From the NCBI RefSeq assembly GCF_030815415.1, contig NZ_JAUSWW010000001.1, forward strand, positions 2,604,001-2,668,000: 64,000 nucleotides of DNA, in the 5' to 3' direction. A program made the translations under genes and the position numbers. Under the pieces are notes generated by a model. That model saw only the letters and a list, made by a program, of their open reading frames with translations, was not told the DNA's origin and searched no databases. Shown here piece after piece: positions 11,705 to 20,693 of the stretch; position 1 is the stretch's first letter, and each line of letters starts with the position of its first letter. The DNA is from Streptomyces canus (lineage in GTDB: Bacteria; Actinomycetota; Actinomycetes; Streptomycetales; Streptomycetaceae).

Positions 11705-12133
11705 TCAGGTGGCGAGGCCGTCGAGCGCGAACACCGATCCGGTCCGCCCGGCCATCACACAGCCGTTGGAGAAGGTCTGCGCGTACTCGACCGGCCGCCC
11801 GTTCCACTGCCCCTGGGCGCGTGCGGTCACCGGGGCGTAGTGCATCGGGCAGTAGGTGTGCTTCGCAGGGAGGGCGGCGAGGTCGCCGGTCACCGCCTCC
11901 AGTTCCGCGCAGGCCTCGGCCGCTTTTCCGTGCCCCTGGGGCGGGTCGCACAGCAGCAGGGTGCCGCGGGTGCCGCTGGACCGGGCGTCGCCCTTGGTGA
12001 CCGTGAGGTAGAGCCAGTTGTCGGTGCGGACGTCCTCGGGCGCCGCCTGCGCGGGGGCCGTGGTGGCGACGAGGAGGGCGGCCGCGGCGAGCAGAGTGCC
12101 TCGTACCGCCTTCGATGCGGTGCAGTTCTTCAT
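11705..12133 (-). CDS. Subtilisin inhibitor-like (SSI family) secreted protease inhibitor
   Basis: A 142-residue protein starting at ATG 12133, whose ATGA overlaps the stop of the upstream carboxypeptidase. The signal peptide is about residues 1-30 (LLVATTAPAQA). The mature part has the SSI layout: LYLTVTKGD, two cysteine pairs (Cys62/Cys75 and Cys95/a Cys in SNGCVM) and the reactive-site loop CPMHY, where Met97 is at P1 and His98 at P1' by analogy with SSI (CPMVY). Such proteins inhibit secreted subtilisin-like proteases. The overlap with a peptidase gene is unusual for an SSI gene, which is normally monocistronic. Confidence 0.9.
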   Translation of the reverse strand: MKNCTASKAVRGTLLAAAALLVATTAPAQAAPEDVRTDNWLYLTVTKGDARSSGTRGTLLLCDPPQGHGKAAEACAELEAVTGDLAALPAKHTYCPMHYAPVTARAQGQWNGRPVEYAQTFSNGCVMAGRTGSVFALDGLAT

Positions 12134-13479
12134 TCCCGATGCATCGGCACGGGGGCCTCGGATCCCCACCCCTGCTCACCCGAACGGGAGCCCACGCGTG
12201 TGTGCCGCCCGGCCAGTTCGAACACGGTCTGCACCACCCGCGCCTGGTACTCCACCTGGCGCTGGACGGGGATCCAGCGTGCCCCGCAGCCGTCGTGGTA
12301 GTCGGCGCACCACTCGTCGATGAGGCGGTCCAGCTCGGGCAGGGCGTCGACCGGATCGGTCCCGGCGGCCCTCACGAGCTGGTGCAGCAGGCCCGCGGTG
12401 CGCAGCGTCAGACGGCGGCCGGAGATCCGCAGGGCGGCCAGGTGGGCGGTGCTGAGGGGCGGCAGCGGATGGGAGCCGTCATCGACGTCGGGATCCCAGG
12501 AGTCCGCGATGCCGGGGCAGACCAGTAAATAGTCGTCGACCGGTGCGAGCAGGCGCTCCGCGTCCGGGGCGGCGGTGACGAACGGGCGGACGTGCGCGTA
12601 GAGGCGCGCCAGGCGCTGGGTGTCGTGGCGCAGGGTGCGGCTGACGCCGCGCAGTACGGCGGCCGCGTCCCGGGGCGGGGAGCCGTCCTCGACGGCGGTC
12701 ACGCCCCACATGGGCGCCTCGACGATCGCGGTCACGGTGCCGTACCGGTGCGGGTGGTACCAGGTCGACTCGACGGCGGCCTCGGTGATGGCGGCGGCCA
12801 GGTCGCCCCGGCGCGGCGGCGGGATACGGAAGACGGCGGGTCCCAGGACCGGCCAGTACAGGGTGTCGTACGGGCCGAGTTCGCGCGGGATGCCGAGACG
12901 GGCCGCGTGATGGGCGACGCGGCCCGCGAGGCCCGGCAGGTCATGGGTCAGTTCGACGAAGCCGCCGCCCACGTCGACGCCGTGCAGGGAGCACTGGAGG
13001 AAGGGCCGCAGTTCGTCCTGGACGTCGAGCAGGGCGCGGGTCTCCGGCAGCGTGGCGGCGTCGGCGCCGTCGGGCAGCCACTCGGGCTGTTCCAGGAAGC
13101 CGGGCCGGAAGAAGTTCCGGAAGTGCCGGCCGAGGGTGTAGGGGCCGTGCAGCCAGCCCTCGTTGCGGCGCAGACCGTCGGGGTCGAGGCTGAGCAGCAG
13201 GTTCCAGGTGGCGTCGGCGCCCTCGGTGAGCAGGGGGTCGGCGAGGGCGCGTTCGGCGAGCCGCAGGACGGTGCCGCCGCCCACGGGTTCGTTGGCGTGC
13301 GGGCCGGCGACCACGAGGGCCTGGCGGGTGCCGTGACCGACGGACAGCAGCCACAGCGGTGTGCCCGCGCGGGACATGCCGACCGTGCGGAGTCTGGCGT
13401 CGCCGGGGTGGCGGGCGACGAGTGCGGACGCCCGGGCGCCCAGCTCGTCGACGGTCGGGTAGCGGAGGAGTGGCGGCAG
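12130..13479 (-). CDS. M14 family zinc carboxypeptidase (copy 2)
   Basis: A 449-residue paralogue of the protein at 10432-11682. Conserved blocks are LLRYPTVDEL at the N-terminus, PHANEPVGG (zinc His and Glu), LHGVDVGG (third zinc His) and AIVEAPMWG (catalytic Glu). I chose CTG 13479 because GGAGG lies six bases upstream and the protein then starts where the paralogue does. TTG 13494 and GTG 13536 are in frame but have no ribosome binding site; a standard gene caller may prefer one of them. The stop TGA overlaps the ATG of the SSI gene (ATGA), so the two are probably translationally coupled. Confidence 0.82.
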   Translation of the reverse strand: MPPLLRYPTVDELGARASALVARHPGDARLRTVGMSRAGTPLWLLSVGHGTRQALVVAGPHANEPVGGGTVLRLAERALADPLLTEGADATWNLLLSLDPDGLRRNEGWLHGPYTLGRHFRNFFRPGFLEQPEWLPDGADAATLPETRALLDVQDELRPFLQCSLHGVDVGGGFVELTHDLPGLAGRVAHHAARLGIPRELGPYDTLYWPVLGPAVFRIPPPRRGDLAAAITEAAVESTWYHPHRYGTVTAIVEAPMWGVTAVEDGSPPRDAAAVLRGVSRTLRHDTQRLARLYAHVRPFVTAAPDAERLLAPVDDYLLVCPGIADSWDPDVDDGSHPLPPLSTAHLAALRISGRRLTLRTAGLLHQLVRAAGTDPVDALPELDRLIDEWCADYHDGCGARWIPVQRQVEYQARVVQTVFELAGRHTRVGSRSGEQGWGSEAPVPMHRE

Positions 13480-13655
13480 GGCACACCTCCACAAATGTGG
13501 TGCCGTCGGTTCACCTGATGTGCATGGTGTACGCACAGTGAGTCACGACTTGTGGGGTACGTCAACACCGCGGTCGGCAAAGGGATCTGAGCTCTCGACA
13601 GGACGTAAACCCCAGGCCAGAGCTAAGGTTCGGCTCAGTTCACGGACGCTCCGGC

Positions 13656-14207
13656 TCAGTCGGCGGAGAGCCGGAACCACATCCGTCCGAAGCCGATCTG
13701 GTCGCCCTCGCGGACCACGGCGGCCCCGATGACACGCCGCCCGTTCACCGTCGTTCCGTTGGTCGAACCGAGGTCCCGCAGCACCCACATGCCGCCCTGG
13801 CGGCTCAGCTCGGCGTGCACCCGGGACACCGTCTCGTGGGTCAGCCTCAGTCCGTTGGCGGGGTCGCGGCCGATCCGCAGCGGGTATCCGTTGCCGGGGT
13901 GCGGCAGCAGCAGCTTGGGCAGTCGCTCGGCCTGCCAGGCGCGGCGCAGCCGCTGGGTGAAGCCGGAGACCGCCTCCACCGACCCGAACACCAGCCGTGA
14001 GAGACGTCCTTCCGAGGGCAAGTCGGCGGTGAGCGCCGCGAGTTCGTCCGAGCGGCGGGCGGCGAGCGCCAGCTCCATGCGCCGGATGAACGTGTCGTGC
14101 GACAGCCGGCCCATCGCGACGCCGTCACGGAGCAAGTTCAGCGCCTTGTCGCGCTCCGCGTCGGAGAGCCGCGCGGGGTACGTGTTGAACTCGAAGGACG
14201 ACGTCAC
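13656..14207 (-). CDS. DUF1707 and FHA domain protein
   Basis: A 183-residue protein from GTG 14207 (VTSSFEFNTYPARLSD). The N-terminal part (about 12-65) has the DUF1707 pattern LSDAERDKALNLLRDGVAMGRLS. The C-terminal part (about 100-180) is a forkhead-associated domain with LRIGRDPANGLRL, VSRVHAEL and LRDLGSTNGTTVNG, all residues used to bind phosphothreonine. FHA proteins read Ser/Thr kinase signalling; no kinase gene is in the window. There is no obvious ribosome binding site before GTG 14207, so the start could be leaderless. Confidence 0.85.
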   Translation of the reverse strand: MTSSFEFNTYPARLSDAERDKALNLLRDGVAMGRLSHDTFIRRMELALAARRSDELAALTADLPSEGRLSRLVFGSVEAVSGFTQRLRRAWQAERLPKLLLPHPGNGYPLRIGRDPANGLRLTHETVSRVHAELSRQGGMWVLRDLGSTNGTTVNGRRVIGAAVVREGDQIGFGRMWFRLSAD

Positions 14208-14392
14208 GTTCGTGATTGTCGGGCAGTGAACGCCGAGTGTCCAGAAAACGAGAGAACAGCCGCCACGCGCGCGCACCTGACGCCACCTGCCACGACACCG
14301 GCCGCAAAAGGGAAGATTCAAAAGCGGACCGGTCCTGTTTGAAGCACCATGGACGGGCTACATCACGGTGAGCAGACGAAGGGGAACCGTCC

Positions 14393-16138
14393 GTGCAGTT
14401 CGAGGTGTGGGCACCGCAGGCCGACCGTGTGACGCTCCAGTGCGACGGCGCCACGCGCGCGTTGGAGCGCGATCCGGAACGGACCGGATGGTGGCGAGGT
14501 GAGGCGGAGGCACAGGACGGCTCCCGGTACGGCTTCGCGCTGGACGGCGGCCCCGTGCTGCCGGACCCGCGCTCGCGCCGCCAGCCGGACGGCCCGGACG
14601 GGTTGAGCGCGGTCGTCGACCATGGGCGGTACACCTGGCGCACGGAGTGGGCCGGACGGCCGCTGCCGGGCGCGGTCCTGTACGAACTGCACGTGGGCAC
14701 GTACACGCGTGAGGGCACCCTGGAGGCGGCCGCCGAGCGCCTCGGGCACCTCGCCGAACTGGGCGTCACCCACGTCGAGTTGATGCCCCTGTGCCCCTTC
14801 CCCGGCCGGCACGGCTGGGGGTACGAGGGCGTCTCCCTGTGGGCCGTGCACGAGCCGTACGGCGGGCCCGAGGGCCTGAAACGGTTCGTCGACCGGGCGC
14901 ACGAGCTCGGCCTCGGGGTGGTCCTGGACGTCGTGCACAACCATCTGGGGCCGTCGGGCAATTACCTGCCCGCATTCGGGCCGTACTTCACCGACACCCA
15001 CCACACACCGTGGGGTTCCGCGGTGAATCTGGACGCGCCCGGGTCGGACGAGGTGCGGGCGTATCTGCTCGGCAGTGCGCTGGCGTGGCTGCGGGACTAC
15101 CGGATCGACGGGCTGCGCCTGGACGCGGTGCACGCGCTGGCCGACACGCGCGCGTTCCACTTCCTGGAGGAACTGTCGACGGCGGTGGACACGCTCGCCG
15201 CCGAGGCGGGCCGGCCGCTGTTCCTGATCGCCGAGTCCGACCTGAACGACCCGCGGCTGATCACCTCCCGCGCGGAGGGCGGATTCGGGCTGCACGCGCA
15301 GTGGAACGACGACTTCCACCACTGCCTGCACACCGCGCTGACCGGCGAGTCCCAGGGCTACTACGCCGACTTCGGCCGCGCCCCCCTCGCCGCGCTGGCG
15401 AAGACGCTCACCGGCGGGTACTTCCACGACGACACGTACTCGAGTTTCCGGGGCCGCCGGCACGGGCGTCCGCTGGACCGTTCACGGGTGGCCGCGCACC
15501 GTCTGCTCGGCTACAGCCAGACCCACGACCAGGTGGGCAACCGCGCCCAGGGCGACCGGCTCGCCGCGTCCCTCTCCCCCGGCCTGCTGGCCTGCGCGGC
15601 GGCGCTGACGCTGACCGCCCCGTTCACGCCGATGCTGTTCATGGGCGAGGAGTGGGCGGCGGGGACACCCTGGCAGTTCTTCACCGACCACACCGATCCC
15701 GAGCTGGCGGAGGCCGTACGGCGGGGCAGGCGGCGGGAGTTCGCCGCGCACGGCTGGAAGGAGGAGGACGTGCCCGATCCGCAGGACCCGGCGACCCGGG
15801 ACCGCTCCTGCCTCGACTGGTCCGAACCGGCCCGCGAGCCCCACGCGCGCGTACTGGACTGGTACCGCCGGCTCCTCGCACTGCGCCACGAACAGGCCGA
15901 CCTCACCGACCCGGACCTCGCCGACACGAAGGTGGCGTACGACGAGCAGGGGCGCTGGCTGGCCTTCCGGCGCGGGGACGTGCGGGTGGCGGTGAATCTG
16001 GCCGAGGGGCCCGCCGCGATCCCTCTGGGGCCGCGCCGGGCGCGTGTGCTGGCCGCCTGGGAGCCCGTGGAGGGGCCGGGGGCGGACGGGGTGCTGCATG
16101 TGCCCGGGGAGTCGTGCGTGGTGCTGCTGCAGGAGTGA
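14393..16138 (+). CDS. treZ: Malto-oligosyltrehalose trehalohydrolase TreZ (GH13)
   Basis: A 581-residue protein from GTG 14393 with AAGGGGAA upstream. It releases trehalose from the product of TreY. An N-terminal CBM48-like domain (MQFEVWAPQADRVTL) is followed by the barrel with DVVHNHLGPSGNY near residue 180, GLRLDAVHAL near 240 (nucleophile Asp), LIAESDLNDP near 279 (acid Glu) and SQTHDQVGNRAQGD near 375. The length is normal and all catalytic residues are present. Confidence 0.95.
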   Translation: MQFEVWAPQADRVTLQCDGATRALERDPERTGWWRGEAEAQDGSRYGFALDGGPVLPDPRSRRQPDGPDGLSAVVDHGRYTWRTEWAGRPLPGAVLYELHVGTYTREGTLEAAAERLGHLAELGVTHVELMPLCPFPGRHGWGYEGVSLWAVHEPYGGPEGLKRFVDRAHELGLGVVLDVVHNHLGPSGNYLPAFGPYFTDTHHTPWGSAVNLDAPGSDEVRAYLLGSALAWLRDYRIDGLRLDAVHALADTRAFHFLEELSTAVDTLAAEAGRPLFLIAESDLNDPRLITSRAEGGFGLHAQWNDDFHHCLHTALTGESQGYYADFGRAPLAALAKTLTGGYFHDDTYSSFRGRRHGRPLDRSRVAAHRLLGYSQTHDQVGNRAQGDRLAASLSPGLLACAAALTLTAPFTPMLFMGEEWAAGTPWQFFTDHTDPELAEAVRRGRRREFAAHGWKEEDVPDPQDPATRDRSCLDWSEPAREPHARVLDWYRRLLALRHEQADLTDPDLADTKVAYDEQGRWLAFRRGDVRVAVNLAEGPAAIPLGPRRARVLAAWEPVEGPGADGVLHVPGESCVVLLQE

Positions 16139-16194
16139 GGGGCCCGGCACGGGCGAGAGTCAGGGGCCTGGCGCGGGTGAGGAGCCCGGCGCGG

Positions 16195-17130
16195 CTACTC
16201 CTCCTCCTCGCCCTCCCGCAGCTCCGTCACCCGCTCCAGCAGGATCGCCTCCCAGGCGTGCCCGAGCTGCACCCGTAGCTCCGGGAGCGGTGTGGCGCCG
16301 CGGCCCTCCAGGCGTTCGGCGAGGCGGACGACCACGTCGCAGCGGGCGAGCCACAGGCCGCGCAGGCACGGGCGGGCGCCGTACCCGGCGAGGGTGGCGG
16401 CGCGGACGGCGGCGGGGGAACCGACGGCGAGGGCGAGCCCCGCGATGTCTTCGGCGGGGTCGCCGACGATCGCCTCGGCCCAGCCGAGCACACCGCGTAC
16501 CCGGCCGTCGGCGCTGACCACGAGGTGGTCGCCGGTGAGCCCGTGGTGGACGAGGACGGCTGTGCCGGGCTGGGCGGCGAGCTGGACGGCGGCCGCCGAG
16601 GTGAGCTGGTGGAGGCGGCCCGCGTCGAACTCGTCCGCGGCGGCGAGGCGTCGGGCCGAGCGTTCGGCGGCTCGGCGCAGTGCCTCCAGGGAGCGCGGGG
16701 CGGTGCGCGGAACGCCGAGGGTCTCGGCCTGCCGGGCGGGCACCTCGCGCAGACCCGTCAGCAGCGCGGCCAGGTCGGCCTCGCCGACGGCGGAGACGTC
16801 GTGCTCGCGCGCCGAGCCGCCGGGGAGCAGGGCGTCGAGCGTGTAGGTCAGCCCCGGCGTCCACTCGCCGTGGGCCACGCTCGCCGGGACGGCGGCCGGG
16901 ATGTGCGGTCGGACGAGGTCGCGCAGCCGCAGCTCGCGGCGCTGGCGCAGGGCGGCCTCGCGGTCGGGGGCGAGGCGCAGCACATGGCGGTTGCCGACCC
17001 ACCAGGTGGCGGGCTCGGCGCTCTCGGCGACGGGACGGACCTCGGGTCCGGCGCCGGCCGAGGCGTCCTTGAGGAGGGAACGGACCAGCCGGCGGACGGT
17101 GTCCGCGGTGGGTGTCGGTGCCTGGGTCAT
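16195..17130 (-). CDS. Aminoglycoside phosphotransferase-fold protein, likely pseudokinase
   Basis: A 311-residue protein with the APH/choline-kinase fold signature: a nucleotide-lobe start (PVAESAEPATWWVGNRHVLRL), LVHHGLTGDHLVV (193-205) and GVLGWAEAIVGDPAEDIA (213-230). In active members the first block has Asp after the His pair (catalytic base) and the second has Asp before Trp (metal binding). Here these are Gly197 (codon GGG) and Gly216 (codon GGC). The GDPAEDIA block is intact. I infer loss of phosphotransfer, though the protein may still bind a ligand. It lies 49 bases downstream of the broken peptidase gene on the same strand. Confidence 0.75.
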   Translation of the reverse strand: MTQAPTPTADTVRRLVRSLLKDASAGAGPEVRPVAESAEPATWWVGNRHVLRLAPDREAALRQRRELRLRDLVRPHIPAAVPASVAHGEWTPGLTYTLDALLPGGSAREHDVSAVGEADLAALLTGLREVPARQAETLGVPRTAPRSLEALRRAAERSARRLAAADEFDAGRLHQLTSAAAVQLAAQPGTAVLVHHGLTGDHLVVSADGRVRGVLGWAEAIVGDPAEDIAGLALAVGSPAAVRAATLAGYGARPCLRGLWLARCDVVVRLAERLEGRGATPLPELRVQLGHAWEAILLERVTELREGEEEE

Positions 17131-17179
17131 GGTCGCGCCGTAGTCACTCGGGGGGTGTGCCGGGGCTCCTGATGGCTGT

Positions 17180-18308
17180 TCAGTCCACTATGACCAGGTC
17201 GCGGGTGGTGTCGTTGAGGCGGCGGCCGCCGTCCTCGGTGACCGTGACGATGTCCTCGATGCGTACCCCGAAGCGTCCCGGCAGATAGACGCCGGGCTCG
17301 ACGGAGAAGCACATGCCGGGGACGAGGGGCTGCTGTTCGCCCTCGATCATGTACGGCGGTTCGTGCGTGGTGACGCCGATGCCGTGGCCGGTGCGGTGGA
17401 TGAAGTACTCGCCGTACCCGGCGTCGGCGATGACCTTGCGGGCCGCCCGGTCGACCTCCTGGCAGGCCACGCCGGGGCGTACCGCGCGGAAGCCGGCCTC
17501 CTGGGCCTCGCGCACGAGGTCGTGGACCCGGCGTTCCTCGTCGGTGGGTTCGCCGACGTGGACGGTGCGGGAGGTGTCGGAGCCGTAGCCGTCCTTGAGG
17601 CCGCCGAAGTCGAGGACGACCATGTCGCCGCGCTCGATGACCCGTTCGCCGATCTCGTGGTGCGGGTTGGCGCCGTTCGGGCCCGAGGCGACGATGGTGA
17701 AGTCGACCTGGGAGTGCCCGAAGCGGCGCAGCAGACCGGCGAGGTCGGCGGCGACCTCGGACTCCCGGCGGCCGCCGAAGGGAACCTTGCGGATCTCCTC
17801 GAACGTCGCGTCGGCGGCTGCGCCCGCGGCTGCCAGCAGCTCCAGCTCCGCCGCGTCCTTCACGGCCCGCAGCATCGGCAGGGCGTCGGTGAGGGAGGCG
17901 TACGAGGTGGCCGGGAGCGTCTTCTGCAGGCTCAGCAGGTGCATCGCCCAGGCGTTGTCGCTGATGCCGAACCGGCCGCCGGAGTCCAGGAGGGCGGCGG
18001 TGGGCGGCGTAGGGGTCCTTGCCGTCGACCCAGTCGCGCAGGGTCAGCGCGGGCGCGCCGGTGGCGCGGGCGGCGTCCGGGGCCTCCAGGGCGGGGACGA
18101 CGAGGACGGGGTCCTGGCCGGCGGCGAGGACCAGCAGGGTGAGCCGTTCGGTGATCGCGGGCGGGGTGTAGCCGGTGAGCCAGACCAGGTCCGGGCCGGG
18201 TGCCACGAGGAGTCCGGCGAGCCCGGCCTCGGCGGCCGCACGGGCGGCGCGCTCCATGCGGGCCCGGTAGTCGTCGGCGGTGAAGGGCGCGAGCGTACTG
18301 CCGGTCAT
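17180..18308 (-). pseudogene. Xaa-Pro aminopeptidase (M24B), one frameshift
   Basis: The start is ATG 18308 (MTGSTLAPFTADDYRARME) with AGGGAGG five bases upstream. The N-terminal creatinase-like domain reads to ...VDGKDPYAA and then loses frame in the run GCCGCCCACCGCCGCC near 17996-18006; the correct frame resumes with AALLDSGGRFGISDNAWAMH and continues to the stop at 17180. One extra base explains it. The metal-binding residues are all in the downstream part: VLDFGG..GSDTSRT (two Asp), HRTGHGIG (His), FSVEPGVY (Glu) and GVRIEDIV (Glu). It is either a recent pseudogene or a sequencing error. Confidence 0.75.
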
Positions 18309-18446
18309 CCGGGCCTCCCTGGGCGGACAATGGGACAACGGATGCTACGGGCAGCATCCTGCCCGGACAGCGGGGGCCGCGCGAGCCGGTTCGCGGTGTT
18401 TTCCGGGGGTGGCGGCGGATGTGTGCGGGGTCCGCCGGCCGTGGCG

Positions 18447-19100
18447 TCAGTTCTCCAGGGCCAGGCGGACTCCGAGCAGGAGCAGCACACCTCCGGAGAC
18501 CTGCTCCAGGCGCCGGCGTACTCCGGCACGGGACAGCAGGGTGCGCATCCGGCCGACGAACCACACGTACAAGCCGTAGTAGCCGACCTCGTAGACGGCC
18601 CAGAGCGCGGCGAGTCCCACCTCCCCCACTGCCCTAAAGGCGTGGGAGGTGCCCCCATGGGCAGGTGCGGGGCGCCGTCCGGCACGAACTGCGGCAGGAA
18701 GGACATGGCGAAGACGGCCGCCTTGGGGTTGGCCAGGTTGAGCAGCAGCCCACCGCGGTAGGCGGCCCAGCCGCTTCGCACCGCCCGCCCAGCCCTCGTC
18801 GGGCCGGCCCGCCCTGCTCCGGCGGGCCTGCCACAGCGCCTGGACGCCGAAGGCGACGAGGACGACCGCGCCGACGACGCGCATGACGTCGTACGCGACC
18901 TCGGAGGCCGTCAGCAGTGCGGTCAGGCCGAACGCGGCGACGAGGCCCCAGACGAACACGCCGGTCTCGTTGCCGAGCACGGTAAGGAAGCCGGAGCGTC
19001 TGCTGCGCAGCGACTGCTTGATGATCAGCACGGTGCTCGGTCCGGGTGAGGCCGCGACGAGGGTGCAGGCCCCGAGGAAGGCGATGAGGGTGCTCGGCAT
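18447..19100 (-). pseudogene. LysE family exporter, disrupted by a palindromic insertion and a frameshift
   Basis: The likely start is ATG 19100 (MPSTLIAFLGACTLVAASPGPSTV); ATG 19109 is possible. This is a LysE/RhtB-type amino-acid exporter with the N-terminal SPGPS motif and several hydrophobic segments. Frame is lost near 18785 (one extra base before GWAAYRGGLLLNLANPKA) and restored inside the palindromic element at 18620-18658. Removing 35 bases there rejoins HLPM to VGLAALWAVYEVGYYG. The two changes add up to 36, so the C-terminal helices are again in the original frame, but about 50 residues between them are altered. Confidence 0.75.
18620..18658. repeat. Palindromic interspersed element, copy A (in lysE)
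   Basis: The 39-base block reads cctcccccactgccc - taaa - ggcgtgggaggt - gcccccat. It can fold with arms cctccc..gccc and ggc..gggagg. It is 37/39 identical and in the same orientation to copy B at 25520-25558. Here it is out of frame with the host gene. Confidence 0.8.
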
Positions 19101-19170
19101 GGAGCTCATCGTGGCCCGCGTCGCGGAGGCCGACCACCGATTTTCCCGCCTTAACGGTTGTGGATTGCTC

Positions 19171-19190
19171 AAGCATTAGCCCTAATGCTT
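19171..19190. promoter_or_regulatory. Candidate operator, perfect 9-bp inverted repeat
   Basis: AAGCATTAG-CC-CTAATGCTT is a perfect palindrome with a 2-base centre, located between the divergent lysE remnant and the phosphoesterase gene. A further half-site, CCATTAGGG, lies at 19204-19212. The size suits a dimeric repressor of the TetR or MarR type; no such gene is adjacent. Confidence 0.55.
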
Positions 19191-19236
19191 AGATTCACGT
19201 ACGCCATTAGGGTCGATCTCAGGGGGGCATCCGGCC

Positions 19237-19980
19237 GTGCTCGTACTCGCGCACATCAGCGATCTGCATCTGGACGGTAGCGAACGGGCCACGGAGCGCG
19301 CGGAGCGGGTGCGCGACCGGCTGTGGGACCTGCCGGGGCGGGTGGACGCCCTGCTGGTGACGGGGGACATCGCGGACCACGGCGCGGAGACGGAGTACGA
19401 GGAGGTCGCGCGGATCCTGGGCGACGCACCGTTCCCGGTGCTGACCTGCCCGGGCAACCACGACAGCCGCGCCCCGTACCGCAAGGCCCTGCTGGGGCTG
19501 CCGGCGGCGGACGGTCCGGTCAACAGTGTGCGGGTCTTCGACGACGCCGCGGTGCTGATGTGCGACTCCAGCATCCCGGGCAGGGACGAAGGCGCCCTGG
19601 AGGAGGAGACGTACGACTGGATCGAGGCGACGCTGGACGGACTCGGCCAGGAACGCCGCGCGCTGCTCGCCTTCCACCACCCCCCGGTGGCGCTGCACCA
19701 CCCGCTGCCGGACTCGTACCCGTTGCGGGAGCCCGACCGGCTGGCCGCGCTGCTCGAGCGCCGCCCCGAGATCGCCGGGATCATCACCGGTCACGCCCAC
19801 ACGCCCGCCGCGACCGTCTTCGCCGGGCGGCCGCTGGTGGTCGGCCCGGGGGTGACGTGGACGCTGCGGATGCCCTGGGAGGGCGAGCAGATCGCGGACC
19901 GGGACGCGCCGGTCGGGTTCGCGTTCCACATCCTCGACGACACGGGGCGGCTCACCAGCCACTTCCGGGTGGTCATGTGA
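19237..19980 (+). CDS. Calcineurin-like metallophosphoesterase (CpdA type)
   Basis: A 247-residue protein from GTG 19237 with AGGGGGG ten bases upstream. The complete metal-site set is present: ISDLH (Asp9, His11), TGDIAD (Asp44), CPGNHD (Asn74, His75), FHHPP (His147) and GHAH (His186, His188). The arrangement matches the class III cyclic nucleotide phosphodiesterase/CpdA group, so hydrolysis of a cyclic nucleotide or related phosphodiester in the cytoplasm is likely but not shown. The 3' end overlaps the convergent PDZ gene by 8 bases. Confidence 0.85.
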   Translation: MLVLAHISDLHLDGSERATERAERVRDRLWDLPGRVDALLVTGDIADHGAETEYEEVARILGDAPFPVLTCPGNHDSRAPYRKALLGLPAADGPVNSVRVFDDAAVLMCDSSIPGRDEGALEEETYDWIEATLDGLGQERRALLAFHHPPVALHHPLPDSYPLREPDRLAALLERRPEIAGIITGHAHTPAATVFAGRPLVVGPGVTWTLRMPWEGEQIADRDAPVGFAFHILDDTGRLTSHFRVVM

Positions 19981-20542
19981 CGATGCCGGGCACCGCGGTC
20001 AACTGCTGGTAGCCGCCACTCCGGTGACGGACCGTCAAGGTGATCTCCTTGCCGGGGCGGGTGCCGGAGACGGTGCGGGCGAGGTCGGCGGCCGAGTCGA
20101 CGCGGGCCTTGCCGACCTGGAGAAGTACGTCGCCCCGGACCAGGCCCGCCGCGAAGCCGGGGCCCGGCACATGCACACCGACGATCAGGGCGCCCGTCTT
20201 CTCGGCGTCGACGGCCTCCACGCCGAGGACCGCCGTGGGCGGGGCCGGCGCGGAGGACGGCGAGGGCGACGAGGCGGCGGAGCGGGTCGGGGCGGGCGGG
20301 GTCCGCTCCGTCTGCCGCTGCAGCTCGGCGAGTCTGCTCATGCCGATCACCGTGGCGCCGACCGTGCCGAGCCCGACGCCGGACAGGACCAGGACCGCTC
20401 CGACGAACAGTCCGAGCAGCAGGGTCCGCAGCTTCCGGCCGCGGCGAGGCGCGGCGTGCGGATGCCGGGTGGCACGGGGTCTGCTGCCGCCGCCGGGCTC
20501 CTGGCCGGGCATCGGCTTCGGACGCAACGCGGTCTGTTCCAT
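19973..20542 (-). CDS. Membrane-anchored PDZ domain protein
   Basis: A 189-residue protein from ATG 20542 with GGAGG five bases upstream. A basic, Pro-rich cytoplasmic tail (1-40) precedes one membrane segment (about 41-66), a Ser/Pro/Ala linker and a C-terminal PDZ domain (about 104-189) with GVHVPGPGFAAGLVRGDVLLQVG. There is no protease domain, unlike HtrA proteins, so it is probably a scaffold or regulator on the outer face of the membrane. Confidence 0.82.
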   Translation of the reverse strand: MEQTALRPKPMPGQEPGGGSRPRATRHPHAAPRRGRKLRTLLLGLFVGAVLVLSGVGLGTVGATVIGMSRLAELQRQTERTPPAPTRSAASSPSPSSAPAPPTAVLGVEAVDAEKTGALIVGVHVPGPGFAAGLVRGDVLLQVGKARVDSAADLARTVSGTRPGKEITLTVRHRSGGYQQLTAVPGIVT

Positions 20543-20693
20543 GGCTTGCCTCCGGCGGACACGGGGTCGCTCCCGGCTGGTGCTCTACCCGTGACAGCGG
20601 CGCCGGACGAGCCACGAACGAGTGAGACTGACTGGCGGTCAAGAACGGGAAGCCATGGGTGTTCGGGCCGATCGGCACCACGCACGTGCGAGC

